From Tigriopus japonicus (lineage: Eukaryota; Arthropoda; Copepoda; Harpacticoida; Harpacticidae), in NCBI GenBank assembly GCA_010645155.1, contig CM021312.1, positions 6,493,286-6,557,285 on the forward strand: 64,000 nucleotides of DNA, in the 5' to 3' direction. The notes beneath the pieces are model-generated. The model did not search any database and had not been told where the DNA came from. It worked only from the letters and a program-made list of their open reading frames with translations. Shown here piece by piece: positions 44,041-58,780 of the stretch. Position 1 is the stretch's first letter, and every line of letters starts with the position of its first letter. A program made the translations under genes and the position numbers.

Positions 44041-44476
44041 ATTTGTATTTCGGAATACATGGCATACTGAAACTCGCTAGAACCTGGTTAATGAACTCAA
44101 CTCGAACTTTCCATCAGAGCAGTTGTTGCAACGAGCATAGAACTATCTAGATTATCACAGAAATGGAACATAAGAGAGTAAATCCCACTAGAACGAACGA
44201 ACGTTTGCGTCATGAAATGAGCCCAACTCGATGACTGCACAACAAGTGTAGTAGTAAATCATGCCCACCTCCTTCTCGTCAAGAGAGTCTCGTCATTCGT
44301 GTTGCGGAGATTCCGATCTCATGACGTCTCGAAATGCAAATGGGCAAGCTCAAAGTGCTCATGGACCTGTTCCAAAAGGGGCCCAAGGAAGAGAGATCAA
44401 TCGGGAAGCATAAGTTGCGAATCGTGAGAGAACTGTTTGTTGCAGACATGGATTGGATGGAGCCACCCAATTCGTA

Positions 44477-45521
44477 TTAGCTCTTCGTTTGTGGGTCCAT
44501 GTTGATCTCTTTGAGGATCATTTGCGAGAATTCTGTGTAGTCGATCTTTCCATCCTTGTTGGAATCAGCCTCGGCAATCATCTCCTCAACCTCCTCGTCC
44601 GTGAATTGCTCTCCAAAGTGCATCATGCAATGTTTGAACTCGATTTTACTGATGTATCCGTCGCCATTTCGATCAAACACTCTGCAAGGACACAAAAAAA
44701 CATGTTTGTTTGAACTCGAGACCAATGCAAACGAACCAATGAACGAACAAACGGCGTGAAAGACGGAAGTTGAGTTTCACTCCGTGCGTGATAATGGGCC
44801 AATAAATGGCTTAATCGGCTTAGTGTAGCTAAACAAACGGCCATTACAGAAGAAGGGAAGGTACATTTAAAGGTCTCAATAAATCACCACAACTAGGCTC
44901 AACCCCACATTTTAGTCATACAGGGATTCTCAAAGAAGACAAGTTTCTCAACGAACGTAGGGCAAAAAAAGTGCCTAAATCTTGCGAAGATTAGGGTACA
45001 GGGACCATTCAATGGAACCGCGGCCCTTTAACCAAATTCCGTTCCAAGGCATGTTCTCTTGAACACAACTGCGGCGTATTTTAGTGGTGGGATTTGTATA
45101 AATCAATCCGATTTGGCGGCTTGCATCCATTTATGAGGAAAACCCAACTAGGTTCTTTCGTCATTATCGGAAAAGTAATCAAGCGCTAGTCTCTACCCAA
45201 TACAAATGTAATTAGATCTTCTCATCCTCATCATGATCATCACTGCGACCTTTTGGAATCATGAGAAGAAATAAGAGTGGGGGAGGATCTTTTTTTTTTG
45301 TTTGTGGGATCTCACCGGAATGCTTGCTTGATCTCGAGCTCCATATCCTCATTGGCAAGCTTGTCCCGCATCATCATGGTGAACTCGGAGAAATCCAGTT
45401 TGCCGTTGTGGTCAATATCGATCTCATTCATGATGTTCATTATCTCGTCTTCAGTGGGATTTCGACCCAACGTTCTCATGAGAACCCCAAGCTCTTTAGC
45501 ACTAATATATCCGTCGCCATT
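44477..45521 (-). CDS. Calmodulin-like EF-hand protein, 5' exon(s) not found
   Basis: Two minus-strand exons, 45316-45521 and 44477-44681, encode 136 residues and are joined within an Arg codon (CG|A). They cover the end of EF-hand 1 (N-G-D-G-Y-I-S-A-K-E-L-G), EF2 (D-I-D-H-N-G-K-L-D-F-S-E), EF3 (D-R-N-G-D-G-Y-I-S-K-I-E) and EF4 (D-S-N-K-D-G-K-I-D-Y-T-E). All loops 2-4 keep the calcium ligands and the position-12 Glu. L-G-x-N-P-T-E and A-F-R-V-F-D are calmodulin landmarks, but overall the sequence is clearly divergent and has an extended tail (I-N-M-D-P-Q-T-K-S). The first exon here opens in phase 0 inside the EF1 loop, so an upstream exon encoding the start Met and helix E1 must exist at higher coordinates. 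I could not place it. Confidence 0.85.
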
Positions 45522-48500
45522 CTGAAATAGAAGATAAAACATGGTTAGACACTTCTCAAAGTGCAACTAATGAGGAGTATTTAAGGGAAAGATTGAAGGA
45601 AATTATTGCGTCAATTAGAGTTAACAAGGTTCAAGGTAGCTGAATACCTTTGAAAGACCTTTTTGGTCAAGATTTTTGTGTGTATGTTTTGAAAGGATGT
45701 TTTCAGATGTCATTTTTTGTGCTCTGATCTTGCTAACCCACAATCGAGACTGCGAAATGTAAAGCAATGAGCAATTCGAAACAAGCCCCAGATTAGAAAT
45801 CGTCAATTTTCGACAGATTTGAGCATTTGTGAAACTCAAGGAAAAAAAGACGTCACACCATTAGGCCGTTCATTTCAAGTTTGTTCGCGAAGCAGTGCAA
45901 TAATTGGGCATTTTCAGAGCAATAACCATAGGGAAAAGGGTCAAGTGTTCACTCATGCCCTTCCTCAAGCAAGTGATTCATGATTAGGCTCACATTGCTA
46001 AGCATTGCTCATAGGTTTTGATTTCCGTTAAAGCCACGTTGTTGGTTTTTTCAACTTGGTTGTCGCTCCGACGAGAAGAAATGTCTCTCCTTTGGTCCCC
46101 ATTTTTTGGTGTTAAGAAGGGTAACGAGTCAGTCACCTTCGAGAAAGCTTCCTACTCGTCCCTGGCGAGAAGACCCTTTAGATCAACTTGGGCTTACCCA
46201 AAGGCCATGGCTCCATTTGGGTGCATGAAGTCCTCCTCGTTGTCGTCTAGTATTTCTCGTGAGAACTGTCAGGATCTCCCAAAACTCGGTTCTCGTCTCG
46301 TTGGAATGGAGTTGAGACGTGTACAATTTATGAGTGAGGCACCAAGCACAAGGTCTCTGTACAGATCAAGTGAACAATACCAAAAGGATCCCTTCAACGT
46401 GAGTGTTCACCACACTTAGTCTTCCATATGGAAAGGCATTCACTGTTTTGAGGTCCTTGGTATCAACTTAGATGACGATGCCTTTACACTGGTAACCAAG
46501 ACAAATATCGTTGGGCGATGTTGAGTCCTAAAAAATGCCCTCTAATGCCCAACACTGAGGAGGGGGATGAGGCAAGTTTTTTTCGAGGGGAACATGAGTC
46601 CTCGAAGCTTCGGAACGAGGCCGGTTTTACTACACGACAGCCCAGATGCATTAATTCAGAAGACTTGTAGTCTTCGACTTACCATCAGAAGACGTGGAGA
46701 GTCTATTCATATCTTGGCCACAAGCCAAATTGCCCATGTTATTCGGATGACTTTGGATCAAGGACCACTGGGTTCCATGGCCTTGGTGGTCAGGATAGTT
46801 TTCCATCGTATTCAAATAATGTCCTCCTATCTTACATACTGTACAGTACACACAGACAACCTGAGCATACATACACATATTATGTGAGTAGAAAATAAAT
46901 CACCACCACGAACTTGACCGCTCTACGTGATATTATTGTGGATGACCACAACATATCAGTTTCAAAATATTCGCCAAACCTCAGAGTCTACGTAGAAGCT
47001 CTTCTCCGAGACAAATGACCTTAACATGGCTGAAACGAAGACGCCTGATCAACTAATGATGTCAGGTGATGAGTTCCAATCAGATAAGTCTCCATCCTGT
47101 AGCTTCAGCTTGTTCGAAAGATCCTTTACAGATTTCTTTTTGATGCCAGGTTTCTCTCACTTCATCTTGAATGCCAGCAGCCTAAGCTGACACGATAAAT
47201 GTCTCTCACGGATCAAGAGAAGAGGAGCTTGATTTTATAACAGATACAAGCATCTTTGAAAAGTACTCTTCTCGCGACAAAATATTTGTACTCTTCAGAT
47301 TAAGAGTACATGTGTTTTTTCTGTGTTGTTTTATTATAGTGACAAAGCCCTTTTTTTCGACAACGTGCCCCAAAATACGATCGTGGGATAGAGTAGTGCT
47401 CATAAACATATTTCGGCGTAAGTTTGTTCAACACTGCCCAACCATCTCATAGACGGAGAAAGAAACGAGTTGCCCGGTCCAATTTCTTCTTTGCTCCTTC
47501 TTTCTCAGTCACTCCATTCTCCGTCTGAATGAGTGAGACAATGGTCCGATTTGGAATGGACGCGAAGATCTAGGCCTGACTAAATTGAATCAGGATAGAA
47601 ATAAGGCCAATCCTTTAGGGCACTACATGAAGTGTGCATAAATACAATTCATCTCATTCACCCTTCATGAAGCGCTCACAAACAAATTTCCTTTGCCCCA
47701 TGGGGCCCTTTGTTTATGATGAAAGTAATGGAAAACCTGTGAGTGAATCGATAATTCTGGGCTGATCCCGGATAACGGAACCACGCCCCAGGACAATCCA
47801 ACTTATGTGAGATCGTTTGTGTCTCAATGATTGCTTTGACTTACATTAAAGGAAATTATATTCAAGAGAGAAAAACTTTTAGAAAGGTTTTCAATGGTGA
47901 TATCTGACCAAACTTCAATCCACTCACTAATTTGACCTTTGGTCAAGAAACAAACACTAACACTTGTCAATACTATTGTACCGAGAAATGCCTATACTTG
48001 GTCGATTTGGTTCGTTGCTTTCTGGGTTTTCCCCGTTGTCTGGAAACCTCCCCAGAGGCTTCCATCCATGACTTTGCTTTACAATAAAGGAACTTGGAGT
48101 AAACACTATAACCTTGACCTGGAGCGTGAAAACTGGAGATAAAAGAGGTTTGCTGCTCTTGGTAGGAATTTCAGAGCAGAAAAAAGGATTCTCAAAAGAC
48201 GATGGATGACTTTCTCTTTTGGCTAACCCATCCTTCGATTGATGACCAATATGTCAATGTACTCATAAGGTTAGCCAAGAACCTCTTGTTGCGCAATTGG
48301 GCTTTCAAGTTTTTTCCACTACAAGGAGTGATAAATGGAACCACAAGAACTAAACAAAAAAAACGAGACTCCGAAAGCAAATCCCGTAAAAGATCCATTT
48401 AACCCAAATTGAAGCCACGTGGCAACTCAGCTTTACATAGTACAAAATTACAGCCATCTGGAATGACATTTGAGGCTTTTGTATTAAGCTTCATTTATGT

Positions 48501-51500
48501 TTGGTATGCAGTTCAAACTATTTCCAGCATTTGTTGAATCCATGAGTAAATCCCCAACATACAATATTTGCCGTGTTTTTTTTTTCAAATATTTCATGTC
48601 CCGACTTTGTGGAGTGAATAGAATAATTTGCGACGGGCAGATTTTGATTGTTTTGAGTGAAGTCCTTAATTGATTAATATAACTTGTATTTGAGAAGGAG
48701 AGTTCCTCACGAAATACTAGCTACAAATTGGAACCAATCCTTTGATTTCACAACTCACTCATTTAACTGGGATTAAATTGTGTTTGTTGGATAACGAAAA
48801 ATCAAAGCCCCAAAGAAGATTGAGTATCCAATCTCAATTAATTTGGTTGGGCTAGAAAAAGGTATCAAATTCAACTAGAATTCATAAACTTAATCTTAAT
48901 GATAAAGAAGTCTTCAAAAAGGTTTCCTTTCGGTCCCTTTCCACCTGCACTAACGTACGCACAACACACCATACAGAATGATTTTCAACCTGAAATCATT
49001 TCTTTCAAGAGAACGAGGTCGTTTGTTTTTACTATTTCCACTGTTAAAATGACTCAAAGATTTGGATGCCATCTGTTCAATGGCCCGATTACGGAGCTTT
49101 CCGTTTGATCTGAGGTTTTCTTGTGATCATGAAATAGAATTGAAAGAGCGTACGAATTGAATCCCATTACTTTTCAATGGCCTCTGAATCAATCTCAAAT
49201 GGTGCTTAGTGACGAATCCTCGGGAACACAAAAAGGCTCACTCCATTGTACTTCAAGTTTCCTTTCCATGTCATGAATTTCATGGACACTCCTGCCTTAT
49301 TTTATGACTTGACTGCAACGCATGATCATGTGAGTCGTTTGCCCAACTTTTATGGAAACGATCAAGCTCAAAAGAATCGAATGGGGTACTAAGACCATGA
49401 AACCAGCCCTTCGATTGGTCTTTGTGTTTGTGCTACTTCACAATTCCCCGAGATGGCTTCCATAAATTAGCGTGTTTCGAAATCAGCTAGATCTTTCTAT
49501 ATCCGTTCTACAAATAACGTAACAGGGTTCCGGATGTCAAGGAAATGGAAATGCCACGTTATCGGTGGCCTCAAAAGTCGCTCCTGAACAGGAGAGCGAT
49601 AAAACGTTCATTGGAGTACGTTAGGTCACGATAAGAACACACGACCTTCATGGAATTTCGGTCTCCGATTGCAATCAAAGAAAGTCCAAAGACCAAGAAC
49701 TTGCTCAAAGTTGAGTGGAAATCGCTTGCTCATCATCTTTATTCCAGCCATTTGGCCAGATCCATTCATGCAAAAGGCCTTGAAAACTTCTGACCTTATT
49801 GAGATGACCACTTTCTTTGGTATTGGAAGCACTCAAATTCACAGGAGATCTTGAAAATGACGTTGGACCAATCTCCTACGTTCAATTGATCTCAGCTCAT
49901 TCATGTCAGACCTTGGAATTACACAAAGTGAATTGTGAGACGTGTGGTTCAACAGTGGGTCCTCTAAAATTACACATCTCGGAATTGTATAAAACACATT
50001 ATTGCTTGAAATGGAGAAACGATCAGAGACCACTTTCATGAAACATTTTGCTGTTTGCGTTGTTGACTCAGCTTCTTCGCCATTCTTATTTGGGTTCCGA
50101 AATAATAACGAAAAAATATTTTTTCATGTTCTGAAGGAACATATAGGGAAGCCTCCCTGTTGACAAATTAATCATATCCCTCTGTCCTCACCATAATCCA
50201 TAGATAGCGACATACCGTAATAACCCTTGAGCGTATTCATGGAACACGTATACAGATATGAAATAAAGGGATTCCCCAATAAGTCGACTCGTTGATCGTC
50301 ATCCCAGAGCATCTCCCTGCAATTCCACGGTTAATGGTCCCTCCATCTCAAGTCACCTTAAGGTCGAGGGATCAATTTATCTTGGGACTATCTTTAGAAT
50401 CCGGAGATCGAGTCATCATTATGCACCCCTCAAAGGAATTAGACCAGGCCCCAAATGTCAAGTTTTCTGCTCGAGGTTAGCGATCACGGAGAAGGCCAAG
50501 ATGAATGGAAAGAGAATTGTCGTTTGGATCCTGAAAGCCTCGAATATGTTGCAATTGAAGTGGACCACACAATTGAATCTCGAGGCACGCTTTCCATTAT
50601 GTGGCAACACGCTTGAACAGTTCTGAAAACTGAAGTTAGTACTTCCGCATCGTCTCCGTTTGCCATTTTCCTTCCGAGGGAAACGAGCGTATAGAGGACC
50701 ACAGGGTTGCAGATTTCTAGCAAATAAGTGTTAAACTAAATTTTAGCATTCTTTTCATTTCCTTAGTGTTAGCATTTATTTTCCATTTTTAGCCTATATC
50801 CCGGCCCCAGTAATAAAGCAAAAAAGTAAAAGTTTGATTTTTAAAATTTAGAAATCGAGGTAAAATGGATTTCTTTCTCATTCTTAGATCTATTTCCTAA
50901 ATCAGCCCAAGTAAATATCATCATTTAAAAATCGAGGTAAAACTGAATTTATTTCTCATTTGAGCGTTTATTCTCAATCCTTTTTGGTTTAAAAGGATTT
51001 ATCTGCCAGAAATTTGCACCCCTTTCACTGACATATCATTGAGAGTTTTTGTTGCCGTTAGTGTATTTCACATATGTCGTTCTAATGGTCTCCCATTTTG
51101 GAGCTCCAGTCATTTATCATCGCTAAAATCTAAGTTTCTTCATAAAATGCGAGCAATTTGCCCAGCTAACTCGTGCAGTCAGCAGCCTGCTGAGACGGGT
51201 AAATTGTGGAACTTAGGAATGATACTTTGTTCTCCACTGAGCCATTAACGAAGGCCACCACCTGGAACGCTCCTCAGCAATGGAGCGTGATCCAGGTTCT
51301 TAAGGGACCAATTCCCCGGCCAACGTTCAAACTGAGAGTTTGGACGAAATCTGACAATACACTCACATGTGATGTGTACAGACACCAAAGACAAGCTTCC
51401 AACAAAGCGTGCAACAATTGTGCAAGTTTTCAGAAAGTACTTGGACTCTTCCAGGGAATTCGGTTGCAAAATTGGAGTAGAGTACGATAGCAAATCTACT

Positions 51501-54500
51501 CAGAGTAGCAGGTATTCACAGAACAATGGCTTTGTTTCCATCATTCACATCGCAGTTTTTCGGGGAAAAGTAAGGTATTGGACGCGAAGAGTGTTCTAGA
51601 AATCGAGTAAGTGCCATATGGGCAAACAATTCACTGGCCATGAGGGACATGTCGTGGCCAGTTTGCTAATGGGTTGGTTGGCGAGTTTGACTGCAATGAG
51701 CCGTTACTTTTTGCCCGTTCGCTCGACACCCAATTCTGAATGTCCAAGTCTTTGCAGTGGTTGTTTATTGACAAAAAAGCCCATTTGACCCGTCTACAGA
51801 TGGCAGCCTTTATCGCAGCCTTCCATCCCCTGGAAACGTCCACATATGGGGCCTGGGTCTGTCCTCAAATACGTTTGGAAACAAAATGATCCATAAGAAC
51901 GCTTTGCATTTGTTCACATGGGACAAGGCTGTTCGTTCCACTGATCTTGATGGCTAGGGAAATGAAAGGCCAGTAAAGTGAACTGTTGCGAAACTGTCAT
52001 CTGTTGTCTCGCTAGTCACTCTTCGGTGGTTGAATCGGGATTGCACCAACGTGTTAGACAATTCGTGGTGCATGCAGTGGGATACAATTACCTTCAATTT
52101 ATGCAAATCTCCAAAAAGCCCAGATTTTCGACCTCGAGCGGCTTTGCTTCGTTTGCATATATTTCATGATTTCTAAAGAGTTTCAAGCTCGTTCAAATTC
52201 GATTGTTACTGGCGTCTCATTCTCTCATGTCAAAGTTTGTTAGTTACATGGAGCGTGAGGTTTGACAAATTGACATAATTCTTTTATTTTTTGCTCATTT
52301 CACCAATTTTCAACACCCAATGGGTCTCAAAGACCCATTGAGATTCACTAGAAACAATTTGTGTCAAAGATAGTTATATAGTTACCCTTCACATGTATTA
52401 TTCTAGTATGAGAGGGTACTGAAGGAGAGGCATATGGATTATTTCAGCATCGACGTTCCAGACTCAAGCCTTTTACATCATATCGTGAGTGGAACTAACG
52501 TAATAATGAGGATACCAATATCGACTCTTCGCCTCACAAAAGCCCAAATAATTCATGTTATAGAGAATACACAGTCCACGTGGCCTGTTTGGCGTTTGTT
52601 GTGTTCAGGAAAGCCAGAATAACATTAAACTTTAAAAGTCTGTTTTGTCGTATGAAAAGAACGACTTAAAAAATAGAAGATTCGACCCAAAATATCTCCA
52701 TATTCATCCTTTCCGAATTCAGCTTGTCTTGGACGACGCTAAACTGAAAGACCAATTTTTAAATTAGTGAATCTAACACTAACTTGTTTACATTCATTTG
52801 GGAAAGAGAATAAACACAGTTTCCAATATTCTTACGAATAATTGGACCAAGATGTATTTATATCTAGCATATTCAACTCAATTGCCGATAAAAAAGAAGA
52901 CAAGGTCTCACGTGAAGAGGACTCTTTGGAGAAGTTGAGGCCCAATTACCTCCGCACGTCCGAGAGTCAATCAAATGAGAGTCAATTCATGACAGTGTTC
53001 ATTGGAGAATCTCAAGTCTGCCACCTTGGTAAATGTTACACTTTTTTGCCTTTTGGGGGCCCACAACTCTCACAAAGACGGCCACGTGTCTGTTGCACCA
53101 TGTGATCCAACAAGTTTGATGACGTCGTTCAAGACCAAAAACTGTTGCAAAGTTGGAAGTTTTCTACCTCATTTGCACAAATAATACCCGGGCCGTGCAT
53201 CGAGACTTGAATCTTTTCGAGGAAGAGCTAGCTAGCTTGTTGGGAGATAACTTCTTCATCTTCTTCGTAGAACATTGAGTCAAGTGCCTTCAAGTGTCAC
53301 TTGGACAAGATTAATGATAAGGGCACAAAAACAATGGCGAAGATTGGCTCCACTGTTAACTGGGGAAATCGCCAAGCAATTGTGACTTTCGACGTTCAAG
53401 ATTGCAACGTACGGTCTCTGGGTACATAGAAACCACGCCGGGTTGACTCTTGTATGTACTGACATAGTGACGTGAATCGGACTTCCTCGAGGGATAGGAT
53501 GGTAGAAAACGTGTTGACCGATCCTAGACGGCAAAATACTCTTTTCTTATCACGACAATATAAAGGTAGTCTTTCTTACTCTCGGAAAGAGTCCTTTACC
53601 TTGTTACGACGACATGTTGACACGACTTGATGAACACACGGTTGATATCTTTGACAACGTTGAAGGGTATCAAGTTTCAGTGAAACGTAGATAAATGATG
53701 CTCCATTGAAGTCCCCTGAATTCCGTGGAAAATGGAGCTAGTCAAGTGTTCGACAGATTCCGAAGAATGAGCTGGCGGCATTCAAGTGTCTTCTTGTTCA
53801 CACACATACTCACTTAACCGCAATTGGCAATAAATGGAACGTGTAAAACCTGGTTGGAATGGAATTCTAGGCCACGGTCAACTAGAGATGAGGGTTATAG
53901 TTGGACTTTTTCTCGGTAGAAATATTCATTCTACCGTAAACCAAAACCAAAAAGGTTTTAAAACATTTCAAGAATCTACTTGGCTTTAACCGAAGTTCCG
54001 TATTCTTTAGTGTACAATTGAGAATAGATTTATTTCTCATTGGTACTTAAGGGAGCCGCAAGATTTCCAAACTCTGCAGTAGTTTATCTTCGTTACTGCA
54101 CCATCATCCTTTGGGAAAAGGGTTTTGCGCCAAAGCCTTCTCAATCAGGTGCCTATCCATGTATTGAGAAACATTGTAATTGGGGTGCGTCAGATAATGA
54201 TTCTGTTAAAATCCATAAGTAGAAATGATTTTGAGCTCATCTAGTAAACGTTCTGATTGTCGAACGCGAATATCTAGATTCTAGAATTATGGCCAATTTC
54301 GCCACGAGGATGAAGTCACCATAACTAACCCCTTGGGTCTCTTTCGGAGCGATCAAAGAAGATGCCGAGTTCCTTCAGAAAATGTGGAGGATATTCCTTG
54401 AGATTGAATCACTCCCCTATTGCCAGGAAACTTTGGACTGAAAATATTTCGAGCTATGAGCACCTGCAATTGAATCTCAAAGCAAATTCCACCGTGAAAA

Positions 54501-57500
54501 ATAAAGCCAAACAATGGAATATAATCTGGCCAGGGGCTTCCAGAACCACATCTCCCTCAAAGAACAACGCATGGTATGCAAGTGACCACGTGATCCCGAG
54601 AAATACGCTATCTGGTCGAAAAGCTATGTTGTTCGAGCTCTTGTCATATTACAAATTTCCGATAGTCCACCATGTCCTTTTCATCTCGGGTAATCCGGAA
54701 AAATCCCACGTATTCGTAGATCCATCGTGACGTTGAGCTCCATTTGATGCGTTCTTAGGCTTGGTGAGTACGTACGTATGAGTGAGAATTTGGGAACAGA
54801 CATGGCCTTAAGCCCACTTAACACACATGCTCATTATTTGTGAGCGTGGGTGGTGGGAATCGCTTTTCTCCTTCTTTTTTCTCTCTTTCTCACTCTCCAA
54901 CATTGGCATTCAAATTCAAGTCAAGCATCAGGCGCGAACTACGTAGGTAAATTACTTCCTGCCACAATTTTGAGAACACGTGGTCAATGTCCGAAATTTG
55001 ATATTTTGGACTAAATAATCAAAGCAGACGCTCCCAGTAATCTGCGAGTGAGACAAAATTGGATGCATGTGTAGTTTGTTTTAGATGGATAATCCGACTT
55101 GTTGATTCTTATGCTCAGCGGGAAATGATCAAGGAAGTTCTCTAAACATCGGACTAAATTATTTCTTTAATTTTGAACGGTTGGACTATGATTTCTCATG
55201 GCGTGATAAGGGCCAAAATGAATGGGCCAGGTGCAAGCCTTGAGATGCTTTAAGTTTACAAGTGGGACATGAGCAGGCACTTCAGAATTTCATAACCACG
55301 TGAAGATGCATCTGTGCATGCACACTTTCATGCAACTTGAAATGACACGAATTGCACTAGCTTCCCGAGAAAATTGAGAGCAAACTCACAAACATAGAAG
55401 GCTATTGTTTATCTAGTTACATTTATCCATGCCACGTCATGTCTTAAGAAAGCAATTTAATGACAAGAGGAAAAACGTCTTTCAGCTTAATAACCGTCTT
55501 TCTCTTCAACGATCCAGGTTTGATGGGTTACCTGTCACTTTGGATTGAAGAGAGAGTATCCTTGATTACTTTTTTCCCTCTGAAGAATGAAGTACTCCTC
55601 GCAAGGAAACGATTTGAAACGAAATCCAATCGTTGGATGAACTATCATGTTTACAATTTGAAGGATTGAGGCGCAGTTTCGTTTTTTCCCTACTCTCGAT
55701 CCTCAATGTTGATTGATTGTTCGTGGAACATGCTTGATATATGATATGGAAACTTTTGAATCCATGTAACTTTCCTCTGACCCAAGCTCATGGGTGCTTT
55801 GTAGGTCTTTTGGGGGCCCTCTTAATGAAGCAATCCATGCAGCCCCACAAATCTACTTCTTCCCCTAGAATCGACCAACAAGTCTGTTTTCCTTGTTTTC
55901 CCATCGACAGGTCAGAACAAATGAAAGACCAAGAAGAGGTTGTTGGTCTGTCTGATCATGTAACCTTTGGTTCCTCCGTTGTACCAATCGTTCTGGACCG
56001 CAATCAGAATCTCTTGATAATGCTAGAATTACTTGATCAAAGAAGGCGCATATGAAAGGCACACTATCTTAAGGTCATGTTGCAATATGCCATGTATTGG
56101 AGGTTTTCATGAGTGTATTGTGTTTTCGCAACGACCAAATGATTGATGAAACGGGCCTTGATATCCTCTGAATAAAGCTGGCACGTGACAAGCTCCGTTG
56201 GGAGGTTTGACCAATAAGTAAGGCAACATGAGACAAGTAAGAGCAATTAATGCGAGCGATTGTCCTTATTTGGGTAGGTAGGACTCATTCGTTTGGGGCT
56301 TCTTTGGTTCAGAGTATCACACCAAAATGAGGAGAAAGAAAAGACAACTTAAAAGGTTAACTGAAAAAGAATTGACAATAAAAGACAAACACGAAATTAT
56401 TGACACATTACCAACTATTTTCTCTGAAATTGGTTGGTTGCCTTTCGGTTCAACCGAGGTATTTCAATAAACGTTCAACACCAATGTCAGCAGGTACGTT
56501 ATAAATCATCGTAAAACAGAGGAAATAGAGTTCAGGACACAACTTAACATGATTGATGACCATGCACACATACGAAAGGATGTAATGGCGGGTGAAAGGG
56601 ACTAGAAATGATCATGGTGCTTTCTTTCTTCATTTCTCTCGCACGGCGTTGTGTTTGGGAAGATTTTGTTTCATTTTGTACTACGTGGAATACCAATTTA
56701 GCTTTCATAATTTTACATTTTGAAGTTTAGAGATCTCAGAGTAGCAACGAAAACATGTCACGCGGATAGTAAGAGTCAGCAAAACAGCTTTCAAAGAACT
56801 TTGTATAAGACCTGGCGTTTTCAATGCTTAACAAAACCGAGATGGATTTATTAAAGCCCTTGGCAATTCAAACAAATTTTCAAAGAACAACTATCAACGC
56901 TAAAGAAGACCTATTCTTATTAGACTAAACTCATTTTTACATACGAAGGAAATAACATTGATTTTTGGTTAGTTGGGTCATAGTTGCGTTACCATCTCAT
57001 TACCGACATTCATTAGACGTCCCAAATTGGTCCTTAAATTGGGACTTCAATTCCCGTTATCTAAGGTCGTTACTTAAATACATCACCACCGTCCACGAGG
57101 ATACCCCAACTAACCTAATGATAACCAATTTTCCATTGGGTGACACCTGTCAGAACGACAAGGCCCTTCAGTTCCTTAACGAGGATAGGTAGAAAATTCT
57201 ACGGTAGGTCTTATGGGAAACCGAAGTCGCCTTTGCATCTTTGCAAAACTGCATCAGCGAGAGTAAAACAACAAACGTTTGAGGTTGTGCCTTTCCTCGA
57301 CATAAACACACAAAATGTATCTAAAAGCTGTCACCAAATGGTGATGAGACAAAATCAAATGAGGAAAAAGCGCCCACCTTTACCAAAAGTTTGACATATA
57401 GATGGAACACCAAGTCAGGTTTGAAACTTTTGTCAATTCTCATTAGGACCAGTGATTCATTCGTCAAAGACCAAAAAGGCCATCGCGGTCTAAGACCACG

Positions 57501-58130
57501 TTCTGTCTGAGGTTGAGATAGGCAAGTATGGTCTGATCTCATTCAATGTGCTCCTTAAGAACTCGGAACTGAGGTCGTGGTAGTGGGAGAAAAGTTGGGA
57601 CTTTGGAGTTTCAGCCAATGGGGCACGAGCTCACGTGTTGTGGGGTTCCATGTATTCATGAATGGAACATAGACTCAACGTTTATTGTGATGATCTTTGG
57701 GGTAACTACCCTTAACCATTGCATGAGAATGAGAATAAGGTGGCAAGAAGGAACCGTACCGGAAATGAGTTCCTTTTTTGACAAGGTAGTTATTGACAAA
57801 CAAATCAGGACCACGTGTTCATAAAACTCTCCATCATTAACCATGTCTATTACTCTTCTTCAATCTCAGCATCTAAATTTACGAGCAACATTTTCCTGGA
57901 ACACACGTAATATTTACTCATTAATGAGGCCAGGGAATATTTTTTACATATGCAATATCTTAAATATTTTTCTTCATTTATTCACATTTTTTTAAATGTT
58001 TTGGATGTTTCGCAGAAGAAGGCAATATTATATAGGCAAGAAAATGTATTTCAGATGAATGGTCAATGAACAATAAGGCTTACCCAAATGAACCAAATAT
58101 GTCAAAATGTTTGCAAATGTGTACAATTAG
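45522..58130. other. Gene-poor region; may include a long 5' intron of the calmodulin-like gene
   Basis: 12.6 kb with no supportable protein-coding gene. Open frames reach at most 133 codons and show no domain, no splice-consistent neighbours and no family likeness. Composition is balanced and low-repeat, unlike the AT-rich repeats near the window start. Small structures seen are a perfect 10-bp-arm hairpin CAATGGGTCT-CAA-AGACCCATTG at 52318-52340 and an imperfect direct repeat (ATCGAGGTAAAA) near 50857 and 50931. At least the part next to 45521 must be intron of the calmodulin-like gene. Confidence 0.5.
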
Positions 58131-58780
58131 AGATGCAGGAGGAGGTTTGAGTGATCTCTTCAAAAATCTAATCGCGGGCGGATGAAAGAAGAGAAAAGGC
58201 TTGTTCGACAAAGTAAGAATTTGGTCAGTGCAAGGGGTTTTCGCATTTTACACACCGCCTTTATGACTTAGACGCTATGAAAAATGTCAAATGGCGAGTT
58301 TGGACATATTGACTCTCTGTTATGCAAGAATCTGCAAAATTTATTCTTTTAATCAAAAAATAGCAAGCACTGAAAAAGACCTTTGCTATTGAAGAGAAAC
58401 AGGTACAAAACACGGCACTTTGTTTGTTACCTTGATGGTTTTTGAATTTGACGATTCAAATCAGTGCTTGTAACATCACTTAAGCCTGTACTTACAGAAA
58501 AACAGTGGCATTTTGTTGTGAATTTTCTCATGCAAGAACGAGCAAATAAAGTGTGCATATTTTTCCAAAATCCTAACCAAAGGTGTTCAAACTTGCAATT
58601 CGACATTTTTCATAGCATCTAAGTCATATAGGCGGTCTGTAAATTGCAAAAACCCTTCCACTGCCCAAATTCTCACGAGCCACCCACTGTTGCCGAACAA
58701 GCCTTTTCTCTTCTTTTATCCCCCCGCGATAAGATTTTTGAAGAGATCACTCAAACCTCCTCCTGCATTTCTCATTGTCT
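58131..58780. mobile_element. MITE or foldback element with ~180-bp inverted arms
   Basis: The left arm (58131-58310) begins AGATGCAGGAGGAGGTTTGA, and the right arm (about 58586-58780) ends TCAAACCTCCTCCTGCATTT. Further pairs are AAGAGAAAAGGCTTGTTCG (58190) with its complement near 58697, and GACATTTTTCATAGCATC (58603) with its complement near 58273. The centre of about 275 bp is AT-rich and noncoding. There is no clear target duplication. Confidence 0.75.

Noticed and set aside
46185..46260. Possible minus-strand exon with M-A-F-G before a GTAAGC donor
   Set aside because: Phase 2 does not match the phase-0 acceptor of the calmodulin-like exon, and the peptide has no EF-hand helix.
54362..54730. 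122-codon plus-strand frame in the gene-poor region
   Set aside because: No domain, no splice-consistent partner and no family likeness. Frames of this length are expected by chance in 18 kb of balanced composition.
58190..58220. L-F-D-K followed by GTAAGA, like the missing first calmodulin exon
   Set aside because: It is on the plus strand while the calmodulin-like gene is on the minus strand, and it lies inside an inverted-repeat arm. It is a coincidence.
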